NCBI RefSeq assembly: GCF_000744705.1
Contig: NZ_JQML01000001.1
Coordinates: forward strand, 558,001 to 622,000
DNA: 64,000 nucleotides
From: Streptacidiphilus albus JL83
GTDB lineage: Bacteria; Actinomycetota; Actinomycetes; Streptomycetales; Streptomycetaceae
Reading direction: 5' to 3'
Numbering within the stretch: position 1 is the stretch's first letter; each line of letters opens with the position of its first letter. Shown here in pieces: positions 8,067-17,418 of this stretch. The notes under the pieces are model-generated. The model was given only the letters and a program-made list of their open reading frames with translations, was not told the DNA's origin and ran no database searches. The position numbers and the translations under genes were made by a program.

Positions 8067-8834
8067 ATGCATTCTCTGCAGTTCACCTCCGAGTCGTCGT
8101 CGAACGGCATGGTCGGGCGCGACTTCATTGTGGGCGGGGTCCCCGGTGTCCTCTGGTCGCCGGCCTCCGGCGCGGCCGACCGCGCACCCCTGGTCCTGCT
8201 GGGCCACGGCGGCGGCGCCCACAAGAAGCATCCGGCGATGACGGGCCGGGCCCAGCGCCTGGTGACCGGCTGCGGCTACCGCGTCGCCGTCATCGACGCC
8301 CCCGGCCACGGCGACCGGCCGCGTAGCGCGCAGGACGAGCGGGACATCGCCGAGCTGCGCCAGGCGCAGGCGGAGGGCGAGCCGCAAGGGCCGATCATCG
8401 TCGGTTACAACGCCCGCCTGGCGGAGCTCGCCGTGCCCGAGTGGCAGGCGACCCTGGACGCCCTCCAGGAACTTCCGGAGATCGGCGCCGAGGGGCCCGT
8501 GGGCTACGTCGGCATCGGTCTGGGCACCGCGATCGGCGTACCGCTGGTGGCGGCCGAGCCCAGGATCACGGCCGCGGTCTTCGGCCCGCACTGGCCCGAT
8601 GCCCTGGCCGCGCATGCCAGGCAGATCACCGTCCCGATCGAGTTCGACATCCAGTGGGACGACGAGCACATCCCGCGCGAGGCCGGTCTCGCGCTGTTCG
8701 ACGCCTTCGCCTCGAAGGAGAAGACGTTGCACGCCAACGCGGGCAAGCACCTTGAACTGCCCAGGTTCGAGGTCGACAGCGCGGTCCGGTTCCTGGTCCG
8801 GCACCTTGGCCTGACGGTCACCTCACCGGCTTGA
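8067..8834 (+). CDS. Alpha/beta-hydrolase-fold protein lacking the nucleophile serine, copy 1
   Basis: 255 residues from an ATG behind gaaaggcaac. The oxyanion segment LLGHGGGAHKKHP (residues 44-56), DAPGHGDRPR (78-87) and a late AGKHLELP histidine region mark an alpha/beta hydrolase of the dienelactone-hydrolase-like branch. At the nucleophile elbow, where GxSxG is expected, the sequence is GIGLG (149-153): Gly151 replaces serine. The paralog at 32827-33591 has GINMG (Asn). A conventional serine-hydrolase mechanism is therefore unlikely in either copy, and a binding, regulatory or altered catalytic role should be considered. Preceded by a conserved uORF. Convergent with the serine hydrolase gene, separated by a bidirectional hairpin. 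Confidence 0.85.
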   Translation: MHSLQFTSESSSNGMVGRDFIVGGVPGVLWSPASGAADRAPLVLLGHGGGAHKKHPAMTGRAQRLVTGCGYRVAVIDAPGHGDRPRSAQDERDIAELRQAQAEGEPQGPIIVGYNARLAELAVPEWQATLDALQELPEIGAEGPVGYVGIGLGTAIGVPLVAAEPRITAAVFGPHWPDALAAHARQITVPIEFDIQWDDEHIPREAGLALFDAFASKEKTLHANAGKHLELPRFEVDSAVRFLVRHLGLTVTSPA

Positions 8835-8844
8835 GAATGAGCGG

Positions 8845-8872
8845 CGGCGTCCGGTCTGTGCACCGGGCGCCG
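8845..8872. terminator. Bidirectional hairpin between convergent genes
   Basis: cggcgtccggt (8845-8855) pairs with accgggcgccg (8862-8872), with one G-U pair and a 6-nt loop. It sits in the 41-bp gap between two convergent stop codons. Confidence 0.6.
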
Positions 8873-8875
8873 TCG

Positions 8876-10030
8876 TCAGCGTGCGGCGACGGCACCGTAC
8901 AGGGCGCTGATCAGCCGGTCGTTCTCCGGGCCTGCGGCGGCGGGGAAGGGGGTGCGCCGGCGGGTGTAGCCGTAGGCGATGCCGTTGCGCGGGTCGGCGA
9001 AGGCCTGCTGGCCGCCCGCGCCGCTGTGACCGAACGAGCCCTGGCCGAGCTGCGGGTAGTACTCGGAGGTGGCGTGGAATCCAACGGTGAACGCCTTCTG
9101 CTGGCCGAGTACCGCATCGTGCCCGATGGACTGGATCTGCCCGACCGCCGCGAGCGTCTCCGGCTTGAGCAGCGGGACCGAGCCGTCGACCGACCCGATC
9201 GCGACCGCGTACATCCGGGCCAGACCGCGCGCCGAGGCCACCCCGCCGAAGGAGGCCGTCCCCGAGGTACGGACCACCTGGAAGTTCGGCAGCTCCCACA
9301 CCCCCGGGTTCTGCGGGTGATGCCGGTTGAAGGCGATGCCGGACAGGCTGTTCGCGGCGCCCGCGGACGCCGCCAGCAGGGCCAGCCGCTCGGGAGTCGC
9401 CACCATCGGCCGGGCGCCGAGGAATCGCGATTCCTGGTCCTGCGGCAGTCCGAGGTGGAAGTCGACCCCGTACGCGTCGCGCACGCGCTCGGCGAACAAC
9501 TCCTGGACGCTGCGCCCGGTGGCACGGCGCACCACCTCACCGCTGAGCGCGCCCATGACCAGCGCGTGGTAGCCGAATGCGGTACCGGGCCGCCAGTAGG
9601 GGCGCTGGGCACCGAGCCGCTCGGCGACGATCCGGTCGTCGGCGAGCTCCTCGATCGTGAACCCCGTGTCCGCGCCGACCAGGCCGGCCCGGTGCGCCAG
9701 CAACTCGCGCAGCCTCAGCTCTCCCTTGCCCTCCACCGCGAACTGCGGCCAGTAGTGGCCGACCCTCTGCTCCAGGTCCAGCACGCCCTCCTGGACGAGT
9801 GACGCTACGACCAGGTGTACCGCGCCCTTGGACGCGGAGTACGCGCCGAACAGCGAATCCGCGGTGGTCTCCGGGCCCGTCCACAGGTCGACGACCCGCT
9901 CCCCGTGCTGGTAGGCCACGAGCTGCGCGGCGTGGTCGGCGCCCTCCCCGGTCGCGACCGCGGCGAACTCCTCACGGACCGACTCGAAGCCGTCGGCCAC
10001 CGCACCCCGCACCCCGATTTCCTCCGTCAT
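8876..10030 (-). CDS. Serine hydrolase of the beta-lactamase / EstB esterase family
   Basis: 384 residues from an ATG with a gggagga ribosome-binding site. The class C-like catalytic tetrad SASK (Ser65-Lys68) lies in the sequence FGAYSASKGAV, followed by a YHA tyrosine motif (Tyr154) and a C-terminal GHSG in place of KTG, as in EstB-type esterases. There is no signal peptide, so cytoplasmic action is likely. It is divergent from a TetR regulator with a 159-bp shared promoter region and is its likely target. Confidence 0.88.
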   Translation of the reverse strand: MTEEIGVRGAVADGFESVREEFAAVATGEGADHAAQLVAYQHGERVVDLWTGPETTADSLFGAYSASKGAVHLVVASLVQEGVLDLEQRVGHYWPQFAVEGKGELRLRELLAHRAGLVGADTGFTIEELADDRIVAERLGAQRPYWRPGTAFGYHALVMGALSGEVVRRATGRSVQELFAERVRDAYGVDFHLGLPQDQESRFLGARPMVATPERLALLAASAGAANSLSGIAFNRHHPQNPGVWELPNFQVVRTSGTASFGGVASARGLARMYAVAIGSVDGSVPLLKPETLAAVGQIQSIGHDAVLGQQKAFTVGFHATSEYYPQLGQGSFGHSGAGGQQAFADPRNGIAYGYTRRRTPFPAAAGPENDRLISALYGAVAAR

Positions 10031-10096
10031 CGCTTCCTCCCAGCTCCGTCACGACATGGGTCCCGGCCGACGCCCAGGAGCGCAGCCGACTTAGCT

Positions 10097-10105
10097 ACCA
10101 ATGGT
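10097..10105. promoter_or_regulatory. Possible TetR operator in the divergent promoter
   Basis: accaatggt, with flanking partly symmetric bases (gctaccaatggttac), lies in an AT-richer patch between the divergent hydrolase and TetR genes. Symmetry is short and imperfect, so this is a weak candidate. Confidence 0.3.
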
Positions 10106-10189
10106 TACTTATTTCGTCGCGCCGGTCCAGCCCTGCTGGAAACCCGTATCCCGGGCACCCGTCGGCAGTGGTCTCGTATAGTCCTGACC

Positions 10190-10771
10190 ATGGCCGACGC
10201 CCCGACAGCCCGAGCCCGCCGGGGACGCCCCGCACAGATCAACCGCGAGCTGATCGTCGACGCCGCCATCTCGACCGGGAACCTCGACACCCTGACCATG
10301 CGGGAGCTGGCCGCCCGCCTGGGGGTCACCCACGCCGCGCTCTACCGCTGGGTCAAGAATCGCGACCAACTGTTCGACCTCATCAACGAGGTCATGGTCG
10401 AACGCGTCCTTCCCGCCGAGGGGCCACTGGACCATGACTGGCGGCCGTGGCTCGCGCACCTCGCCTGGGGCATCCACGACCGCTTCCTGGCGCTACCCGG
10501 TTACGCCACCCGTATCTCGCGACCGCACCGGCACACCACCCAGACCTTCGGCCGGCTCCGCAGCAGCGTCATCGCCGCCTTCACGGAGGCCGGAGTCTCC
10601 CCCCACCTGGCCGAACAGAGCTGGTACATCTTCATCACGTCCATCGTCAGCTGGCTCGCCGTCCAGGAGCACCCCCTCGACCTCGGCGACAGCACCCCCC
10701 GCTTCGAGCTGTTCCTCGGTACGCTTCTCCGCGGCCTGCCCGCCCAAGAACCGGGCGCCGAACGCCGCTAG
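10190..10771 (+). CDS. TetR family transcriptional regulator
   Basis: 193 residues. The N-terminal TetR helix-turn-helix is clear (INRELIVDAAISTGNLDTLTMRELAARLGVTHAALYRWVKNRDQLFDLI, about residues 19-67), followed by an all-helical ligand/dimer domain. A tatagtcc-like -10 region lies just before the ATG, so the transcript may be nearly leaderless. Divergent from the EstB-type serine hydrolase at 8876-10030, which it probably represses together with itself. Ligand unknown. Confidence 0.9.
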   Translation: MADAPTARARRGRPAQINRELIVDAAISTGNLDTLTMRELAARLGVTHAALYRWVKNRDQLFDLINEVMVERVLPAEGPLDHDWRPWLAHLAWGIHDRFLALPGYATRISRPHRHTTQTFGRLRSSVIAAFTEAGVSPHLAEQSWYIFITSIVSWLAVQEHPLDLGDSTPRFELFLGTLLRGLPAQEPGAERR

Positions 10772-10847
10772 GCCCCCCGCACGCCCTGGGCGGCGACGAC
10801 GGCGCGAAGCGCCGCCGCCGACCAACTGCGGCCAACAGCAGCCCCGA

Positions 10848-11102
10848 TCAGAACTCCTCGGCGTGGACGAAGGCGTCGAACTGCGCCGGTGCTCCCACGT
10901 CCTCACTGCCGGCGTGCTTGCCGTGCCCGGGTTCGCACTGGCCGACGTCGTGCAGCGCCTCGGGTGGCACGCCGACGGCGGTCGCCTCGGCGATGGCGGC
11001 GTCGAGTACCCGCCGGGTTCGAGCGTGCTCGGCGGTGGCTTCCCGGACATGGCGCAGGGCCGTGGCCTGGTCGTGCATGTGGGCGTCGCTGTGGAGGTTC
11101 AT
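10848..11102 (-). CDS. Small hypothetical protein, helical
   Basis: 84 residues beginning MNLHSDAHMHDQATALRHV. The middle (VREATAEHARTRRVLDAAIAEATAVGVPPEALHDV) is a helix-turn-helix-like alternation common in small Streptomyces proteins that may bind nucleic acid. There is no strong ribosome-binding site. Nearest neighbours on the same strand are other small hypotheticals (11215-12358), so it may be the last gene of that group. No function can be assigned. Confidence 0.5.
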   Translation of the reverse strand: MNLHSDAHMHDQATALRHVREATAEHARTRRVLDAAIAEATAVGVPPEALHDVGQCEPGHGKHAGSEDVGAPAQFDAFVHAEEF

Positions 11103-11214
11103 GCGGTGCGCCTGCCCGGGGTGTGCGCGCAGTATTCATCCCTCACCCGAACGTGCGTGATCGCCGTCGGGCCGCTCGGGCCGGACGGGCCGGACGGCTG
11201 CGGAATGCGCCTGG

Positions 11215-11490
11215 TCAGGCGTCGTCGCCGGGCTTCGGCAGCCCGTGGCGCCGGTGGTAGGCGACCGCGTCCACGTCCGGCAGCAGCCACGCGGCTTGAC
11301 GCAGGAACAGCCAGTACGGGGCCGGCACGGGAGTGTCGAGGCCGAGTTCGACGAGCATGTCGAGCGCGAGGTCGTGCTGTCCGATGCCGATCGCGCCGGT
11401 CACGAACGGCACAGTCGCACCTCCGACGGCGGCGTCACCGGGGAGGAGCTCGACGGCGGAGGTCAGGAGTTCGGCGGGGGTCTCGGTCAC
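11215..11490 (-). CDS. Hypothetical protein
   Basis: 91 residues from a GTG behind gagga. Composition is protein-like (acidic, LLTSAVELLPGDAAVGG; ALDMLVELGLDTPVPAPYWLFL). No family recognised. Lies in a same-strand run with the 79-residue and primase-like genes upstream. Confidence 0.5.
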   Translation of the reverse strand: MTETPAELLTSAVELLPGDAAVGGATVPFVTGAIGIGQHDLALDMLVELGLDTPVPAPYWLFLRQAAWLLPDVDAVAYHRRHGLPKPGDDA

Positions 11491-11610
11491 GGCTCAGTCC
11501 TCGGTCGACGGGGAGTGCTCGGGGGTGCCGGTCGTATCCTACGAGTGACGGTCGACCCGCTCGATGCCGCGTAGGGAGCGTGCCGGTACCCGTGGCCGGC
11601 GTGCGGCCCG

Positions 11611-11850
11611 TCATCTGATCCACCCCGGCGCGAAGTCGAGGTCGCGCCCGGCGGCAATGATCTCGGGCGCCTGGTCGTAGATTGCATCCAGCCGTGCGAC
11701 TCCCGGCGGGGTGAGCTGCCCATAGCCGGCAGCGGTCATCAATCGTACGTACTCAACCCAGGTATCCACGCTGACCGTTTCGGGCCGGTGCTCCGCGAAC
11801 GGCACTAAGGCCTGCTGGCCGAGCACTGTCGAGTCGCCAAGGTGCATCAT
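11611..11850 (-). CDS. Hypothetical protein overlapping the primase-like gene
   Basis: 79 residues from an ATG preceded by ggaggg. It begins inside the 3' end of the upstream primase-like gene (98-bp overlap in another frame). Contains VSVDTWVEYVRLMTAAGYGQLTPPGVARLDAIY. Function unknown. The strong ribosome-binding site supports it, and the long overlap suggests the upstream gene may have lost its original stop by frameshift. Confidence 0.5.
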   Translation of the reverse strand: MMHLGDSTVLGQQALVPFAEHRPETVSVDTWVEYVRLMTAAGYGQLTPPGVARLDAIYDQAPEIIAAGRDLDFAPGWIR

Positions 11851-12358
11851 CGGGTCCCTCCAGTCGGTCGGGTGTCATGGAGTGCGGCGGCGAGCCAGAC
11901 AGCCGGGTCAGGACGCCGGCTGCGGGCAGGTGCAGCCAGCGGACGAGGTCGGGATGCAGGGCGTGCACGCCGGGTGCGACGATCCAGTGGGTTCGGCCGA
12001 GTCTCTGACAGCCGTCGGGGTAGTCGGCGGTGGAGCCGGGACGAATCAGCCAGTGCAGATGTCCCGAGCGACGTGAGTAGAGGACCGGGCCGAGAAACTC
12101 CCGGTCGTGGGTGTCGGCGAGGAGCCGTTCGGCTGTTGCCAGCCCGAGGCCTTCCGGCGTGCGGACCGCGTCCCACCCGTAGCCGGACGCGAGGAGCGTC
12201 GTCGAGGAGCCGAGCGGCTGCCATGCATGCTGGTTCAGGATCCATTCCGAGTCGGGGGTGTCAGCCCGAACCGTCATGGCGTAGTCGATGCAAGCCTGTT
12301 CGTCGAGCTGCGCATAGGTGGGTGTGTGCTGCTCCGGTAGCGGCGTCTCGGTCTTCAT
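11753..12358 (-). CDS. Primase/polymerase N-terminal-like hypothetical protein
   Basis: About 201 residues from an ATG behind ggaggctca. The central part (SSTTLLASGYGWDAVRTPEG, LYSRRSGHLHWLIRPGS, RTHWIVAPGVHAL) resembles small actinobacterial proteins related to the bifunctional primase-polymerase fold that sit next to XRE/TPR regulators; this is a resemblance by eye only. The last about 33 residues overlap the next gene and look less protein-like, hinting at a frameshifted C-terminus. A transposon is inserted 47 bp upstream of its start, separating it from the regulator at 16032. Confidence 0.5.
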   Translation of the reverse strand: MKTETPLPEQHTPTYAQLDEQACIDYAMTVRADTPDSEWILNQHAWQPLGSSTTLLASGYGWDAVRTPEGLGLATAERLLADTHDREFLGPVLYSRRSGHLHWLIRPGSTADYPDGCQRLGRTHWIVAPGVHALHPDLVRWLHLPAAGVLTRLSGSPPHSMTPDRLEGPDDAPWRLDSARPAGLSAVRGAPARNGQRGYLG

Positions 12359-12397
12359 TGAGCCTCCGGAAGTCTCTCGATAGATCAAGAGTCGGCG

Positions 12398-12405
12398 CCC
12401 ATGGT
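12398..12405. repeat. 8-bp target site duplication, left copy
   Basis: cccatggt directly before the transposon's TGT end. The identical octamer at 15914-15921 follows the ACA end. Confidence 0.85.
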
Positions 12406-12432
12406 TGTTGAGCGACGTTCGTTGTGGTGATG
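12406..12432 (+). repeat. Terminal inverted repeat, left
   Basis: 27 bp, exact reverse complement of 15887-15913; begins TGTTGAGCG. Confidence 0.88.
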
Positions 12433-12601
12433 GGTGAGCGGGTTCGCGTCAGGGTCGTGGTGATGTGGGAGAGGGCAGCCCGGGGGGGTTGCCCTTCGTC
12501 GTGTGCGGCGACAGCGTGCTCATGGTTGAACATGGGCGCGGCCCTCCCGGTGATCTCTTGGCCGAGTAGTCCGGGAGGGCCGCATCGCGCTCGGAGGCGC
12601 T

Positions 12602-13210
12602 GTGGTCACGGTAGAGGTATCGCCGGTTCGGGTCGAGATGCGGTTGTCGGCGGGCCGGATCGCGTGTCCGGGGTGCGGTGCGGGGCTGCGTCCGTGGGGT
12701 TGGTCCGGGCGGCGGTCGGTGCGGGATCTGCGGGGGCTGCGGCTGGAGTTGAGGCCGCGTCGGTCGCGCTGCCCGCAGTGCGGGGCTACGCATGTGTTGC
12801 TGCCGGTCACGGTGCTGCTTCGGCGTGCTGACGCGGCGGTGGTGATCGGGGCGGCGCTGGTGGCGCGGGCGGCTGGGAGCGGGCATCGGGTGATCGCGGC
12901 CGGGCTGGGGCTTCCCGATCAGACGGTGCGGGGCTGGTTGCGCCGGTTCGCCGGCCGGGCCGGGGTGGTGCGTGAGGTGTTCACAGTGCTGTTGGTGCAG
13001 GTCGCGCCTTCGGATCCGGTGCTGCCCGATCCGAGGGGCGCGCTGTTCGCGGACGGGGTCGCGGCGGTGCTTGCTGCGGCGGGCGCGGTCACCGCCAGGT
13101 GGCCGGAGATGGTCGCCTTGTCGCCGTGGCAGGTGGCGTCGGCGTTGTCGGGCGGGCGGCTGCTGGCACCGGGCTGGCCAAGATCGTCGATCAACGCGAG
13201 TCGCCCCTGA
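12602..13210 (+). CDS. Transposon-encoded HTH protein with N-terminal CxxC ribbon (DUF6431-like)
   Basis: 202 residues from a GTG with a cggagg ribosome-binding site. The N-terminal region has two CPxCGA motifs (IACPGCGAGLRPWGW and RCPQCGATHVLLPV), a likely zinc ribbon, followed by a helix-turn-helix (RVIAAGLGLPDQTVRGWLRRFAGRAG). It is the first gene of the transposon and resembles DUF6431-type proteins that accompany DDE/AAA transposition modules in actinobacteria. Likely a DNA-binding accessory or target-recognition protein; exact role unknown. Confidence 0.7.
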   Translation: MVTVEVSPVRVEMRLSAGRIACPGCGAGLRPWGWSGRRSVRDLRGLRLELRPRRSRCPQCGATHVLLPVTVLLRRADAAVVIGAALVARAAGSGHRVIAAGLGLPDQTVRGWLRRFAGRAGVVREVFTVLLVQVAPSDPVLPDPRGALFADGVAAVLAAAGAVTARWPEMVALSPWQVASALSGGRLLAPGWPRSSINASRP

Positions 13211-13306
13211 TGCGGGGCCGGTGGGGCGGGCGAGGGTGGTGGGCCGGGACTGGCGGCCGCCTTCGGTCGCCGGCCCGGCTTGGTGCTCAAGGGGAGGTCG
13301 GTGCCG

Positions 13307-14777
<1,471 letters not shown>

Positions 14778-14788
<11 letters not shown>

Positions 14789-14984
14789 CCTGCAAGCACT
14801 GGACCGGGCCTGGGAGCTGTCGACTCGGGCGCTGGACCTGGCCGACCGTGTCTGCCAGCGCGCGAAGCTCCGTGACACCGAGTTGGCCGACCAGGCCGTG
14901 TTCACCGCCGCGCGTCTGGCCTTCGCCCTGTTCGACCGGGCCGACGCCCTGCAGCGGGCCGCGAACGCGCAGGTGACGCGGTGA
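14778..14984 (+). CDS. Small helical transposon protein
   Basis: 68 residues from a GTG overlapping the end of the transposase gene, and itself overlapping the ATPase start (GTGA), so the three are translationally coupled. Almost wholly alpha-helical by composition (LDRAWELSTRALDLADRVCQRAKLRDTELADQ). No family recognised. Position between transposase and ATPase suggests a subunit or adaptor of the transposition complex. Confidence 0.7.
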
Positions 14985-15793
14985 TCGAGCGCCTGCAGCA
15001 GTACTTCGGCTTCACCAAGATGCCGTTCGGCAAGAGCCTGGCCCCTGGGGCTCTGCACCGTCACGGCGCGCATGCTGAGGCGGTGGCCCGGATCAGCTGG
15101 GCGGTCGCGGAGCGCGCGATCGGGGTGGTCACCGGGGAGGTCGGCGCGGGCAAGACCGTCGCTGTCCGCGCCGCCCTGGCAGCTCTGGACCCGGTCCGCC
15201 ATCAGGTCATCTACCTGGGCAACCCCGCCGTGGGCTCGCGCGGGATCCACCGCGCGATCGTCTCCGCGCTGGGCGGCAGCCCGCACCCGCATACTGCCGC
15301 GCTGATCCCGCAGGCCGCCGACGCGCTGGCCACCGAACGCGCCGAGCGCGGCCGCGTCCCCGTCCTGGTGCTCGACGAGGCCCACCTGCTGAGCCACGAC
15401 CAGTTGGAGTCGGTGCGGATGCTCACCAACCAGGACATGGACTCCGCGTCGCCGTTCGCCTGCCTGCTGATCGGCCAGCCCACCCTGCGCAGGAGAATCA
15501 AGATGGGCACCATGGCCGCGCTGGACCAGCGGATCGCGCTGCGGTTCGCGATGCCCCCGATGACCGGCGAGGAGACCGGCAGCTACCTCAAACACCACCT
15601 CGCCCTGGCCGGCCGGTCCGACCCGCTGTTCTCCGATGACGCCGTCCAACTGATCCACACCACCGGGCGCGGACTGCCCCGCGCGGTCAACAATCTTGCC
15701 GTCCAGGCCCTGCTCGACGTCTTCGTCCAGAACAAGACCATCGTCGACGAGGCGTCAGCACGCGCCGCTGTCGCCGAAGTCACGACAGAGTGA
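14981..15793 (+). CDS. AAA ATPase, ExeA/TnsC/MuB-like transposition regulator
   Basis: 270 residues. Walker A GEVGAGKT (52-59), Walker B VLVLDEAH (128-135) and a sensor-like IGQPTLRRRI segment, then the C-terminal TGRGLPRAVNNLAVQALLDVF typical of ExeA-family AAA proteins. In Mu, Tn7 and Tn5053-type elements this ATPase selects target DNA and activates the DDE transposase. Start overlaps the previous stop by 4 nt. A strong terminator follows inside the element. Confidence 0.9.
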   Translation: MIERLQQYFGFTKMPFGKSLAPGALHRHGAHAEAVARISWAVAERAIGVVTGEVGAGKTVAVRAALAALDPVRHQVIYLGNPAVGSRGIHRAIVSALGGSPHPHTAALIPQAADALATERAERGRVPVLVLDEAHLLSHDQLESVRMLTNQDMDSASPFACLLIGQPTLRRRIKMGTMAALDQRIALRFAMPPMTGEETGSYLKHHLALAGRSDPLFSDDAVQLIHTTGRGLPRAVNNLAVQALLDVFVQNKTIVDEASARAAVAEVTTE

Positions 15794-15817
15794 GCATCAC
15801 CGCGGCGACATGAACAC

Positions 15818-15850
15818 AAGGGCCGGTCCGACTCCGTCGGACCGGCCCTT
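15818..15850 (+). terminator. Terminator inside the transposon right end
   Basis: Perfect 15-bp stem aagggccggtccgac / gtcggaccggccctt with a 3-nt loop, about 25 nt after the ATPase stop. Ends in tt. Confidence 0.8.
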
Positions 15851-15886
15851 CCCGTCGCTGCCCAGCACCAAAACCAATGACGCCGT

Positions 15887-15913
15887 CATCACCACAACGA
15901 ACGTCGCTCAACA
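15887..15913 (-). repeat. Terminal inverted repeat, right
   Basis: Exact reverse complement of 12406-12432; ends GCTCAACA. Confidence 0.88.
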
Positions 15914-15921
15914 CCCATGGT
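15914..15921. repeat. 8-bp target site duplication, right copy
   Basis: cccatggt, identical to 12398-12405. Confidence 0.85.
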
Positions 15922-15959
15922 CGACAGCGGCAGGGTGCGCAGGGGGCAGGGTGCGGTAT

Positions 15960-15984
15960 TCGATTCACACCCCGTGTGAATCGA
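15960..15984. promoter_or_regulatory. Perfect 11-bp-arm operator palindrome upstream of the XRE-type regulator
   Basis: tcgattcacac (15960-15970) and gtgtgaatcga (15974-15984) are exact reverse complements around ccc. It sits just ahead of a tagcgt -10-like hexamer (15992-15997) and about 50 nt before the regulator ATG, so autoregulation is inferred. Confidence 0.65.
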
Positions 15985-16031
15985 GATCCGTTAGCGTCAA
16001 CTCACGGAACGTCACCTGACGGGAATCAGCC

Positions 16032-17366
16032 ATGGAGCCGAACAGCCTGCTGGACGCGCTACTCGACGAAGCAGGCATGTCCCACGCCGGGCTTGCCGCC
16101 CGTGTCAACACCGCCGGATGGGCACGCGGAAGGACACTGAGCTACGACCACACCGCCGTCGGTCGCTGGCTCAAGGGCCAACGCCCCCGCCAGATCGTCC
16201 CCGACCTGATCTGCGACATCCTGAGCGAACGTCTGCAACGGCTCCTCAGCCACGATGACATCGGCATGGGCAAGCCCGGCGCAACCCCGCCCCCCACCGC
16301 CCTGGCCGGATTCGTCGAGCGTGCCACCGCCCTGTGGCGCTCGGACCAGCAGCAGCGTGCCGATGTCCAAGCCGCCCCGGCCCTGGTCGGTACGGCTGCC
16401 GTGATGCCCGTGTGGGAATGGGAGAACCCGCCCGACGACCTCGATGTATCCCGCACCGGAACCCCACGCGTCGGGCTGAGCGACGTCGAGATGCTGCGCG
16501 CCGCACGTACCCGCTACGAGAGCATGTACCGGGCATCCGGTGGTGTCGCCACTCGGGGACGCATCGTCGGGTTCCTCACCAGCCACACCGCCCCGCTCCT
16601 GCGCGGTTCCTACACCGACCATGTCGGCCGCGACCTGTGCCGAGCTTCCGGGGGCCTGGTCGCAGTCTCCGGGATCTGCGCCTACGACTCCGACGCCCAA
16701 GGGTTGGCCCAGCGCTACTTCCACCATGCTCTGCGCCTCGCCAAGGCCTCAGGTGACCGGGCGTTCGGCGGCTACGTGATTGCGCTGCTCGTCAACCAGT
16801 CCGTCTTCCTGAAGGACTACCGGCAGGCCGTCGCGTTCGCCGAAGCAGGTCTGCGTACCGCAGGCGGTCACATCAGTCCTGGCCTGGCCACCGACCTCAA
16901 CGCCATGCAGGCGAAAGCGTTCGCCCGTCTCGGCGACATCCGTGCCGCCCACCGGGCCATGAGTCGCGCCGAGGCCGCAGCGGCAATGATCCGCCCCGAC
17001 GAGGAACCGCCGGAGACGGGCTACGTTCAGCCCGGGCTCGTCGAAGCCCAGCTCGCCGAGGCGTTGATCAGCCTCCAGGACTGGAGTCCGGCCCACACCT
17101 TCGCGGAGGAGGCGGTTCGCAGTCAGGCCCATGCCCGGGGTCGCGTCCACCGCCTCGCCACCCTGACGACAGTGGACCTCGGTCGCGGCGAGCCCGAGTT
17201 GGCCGCCGCGAACGCCCTGACCGCCCTGGATATCGCCTCGGGGATGGAGTCGCAGCGGCTGCGGGACCGGTTCGTGGCCCTGCGCGCCAAGCTCGCCGGC
17301 CACGGCTCCTCGGCCACACGGGAGGCTGTGGAGCAGATCGACGCGTCACTGTCCGTACCGCTGTAG
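16032..17366 (+). CDS. XRE-like transcriptional regulator with TPR-like C-terminal domain
   Basis: 444 residues. The N-terminal part (LLDALLDEAGMSHAGLAARVN, then DHTAVGRWLKGQRPRQIVPDL) is a helix-turn-helix of the type seen in Streptomyces regulators that carry a long alpha-helical repeat domain. The remainder has TPR-like helical pairs (ALRLAKASGDRAFGGYVIALL; DLNAMQAKAFARLGDIRAA; AQLAEALISLQDWSPAHTFAEEAV). Such proteins often pair with a NUDIX hydrolase, as here (next gene 52 bp downstream). A perfect palindrome upstream probably is its operator. The ligand or peptide sensed is unknown. Confidence 0.8.
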   Translation: MEPNSLLDALLDEAGMSHAGLAARVNTAGWARGRTLSYDHTAVGRWLKGQRPRQIVPDLICDILSERLQRLLSHDDIGMGKPGATPPPTALAGFVERATALWRSDQQQRADVQAAPALVGTAAVMPVWEWENPPDDLDVSRTGTPRVGLSDVEMLRAARTRYESMYRASGGVATRGRIVGFLTSHTAPLLRGSYTDHVGRDLCRASGGLVAVSGICAYDSDAQGLAQRYFHHALRLAKASGDRAFGGYVIALLVNQSVFLKDYRQAVAFAEAGLRTAGGHISPGLATDLNAMQAKAFARLGDIRAAHRAMSRAEAAAAMIRPDEEPPETGYVQPGLVEAQLAEALISLQDWSPAHTFAEEAVRSQAHARGRVHRLATLTTVDLGRGEPELAAANALTALDIASGMESQRLRDRFVALRAKLAGHGSSATREAVEQIDASLSVPL

Positions 17367-17418
17367 CGCTGCGATAGCGTCGGCAGGTATTGACGGACGG
17401 AAGAGCAGGGGCGCGGGC

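Noticed and set aside
12398..12432. Longer 34-bp inverted repeat at the transposon ends
   Set aside because: The extra symmetry outside TGT/ACA comes from the palindromic ccatgg inside the 8-bp target duplication, not from the element itself.
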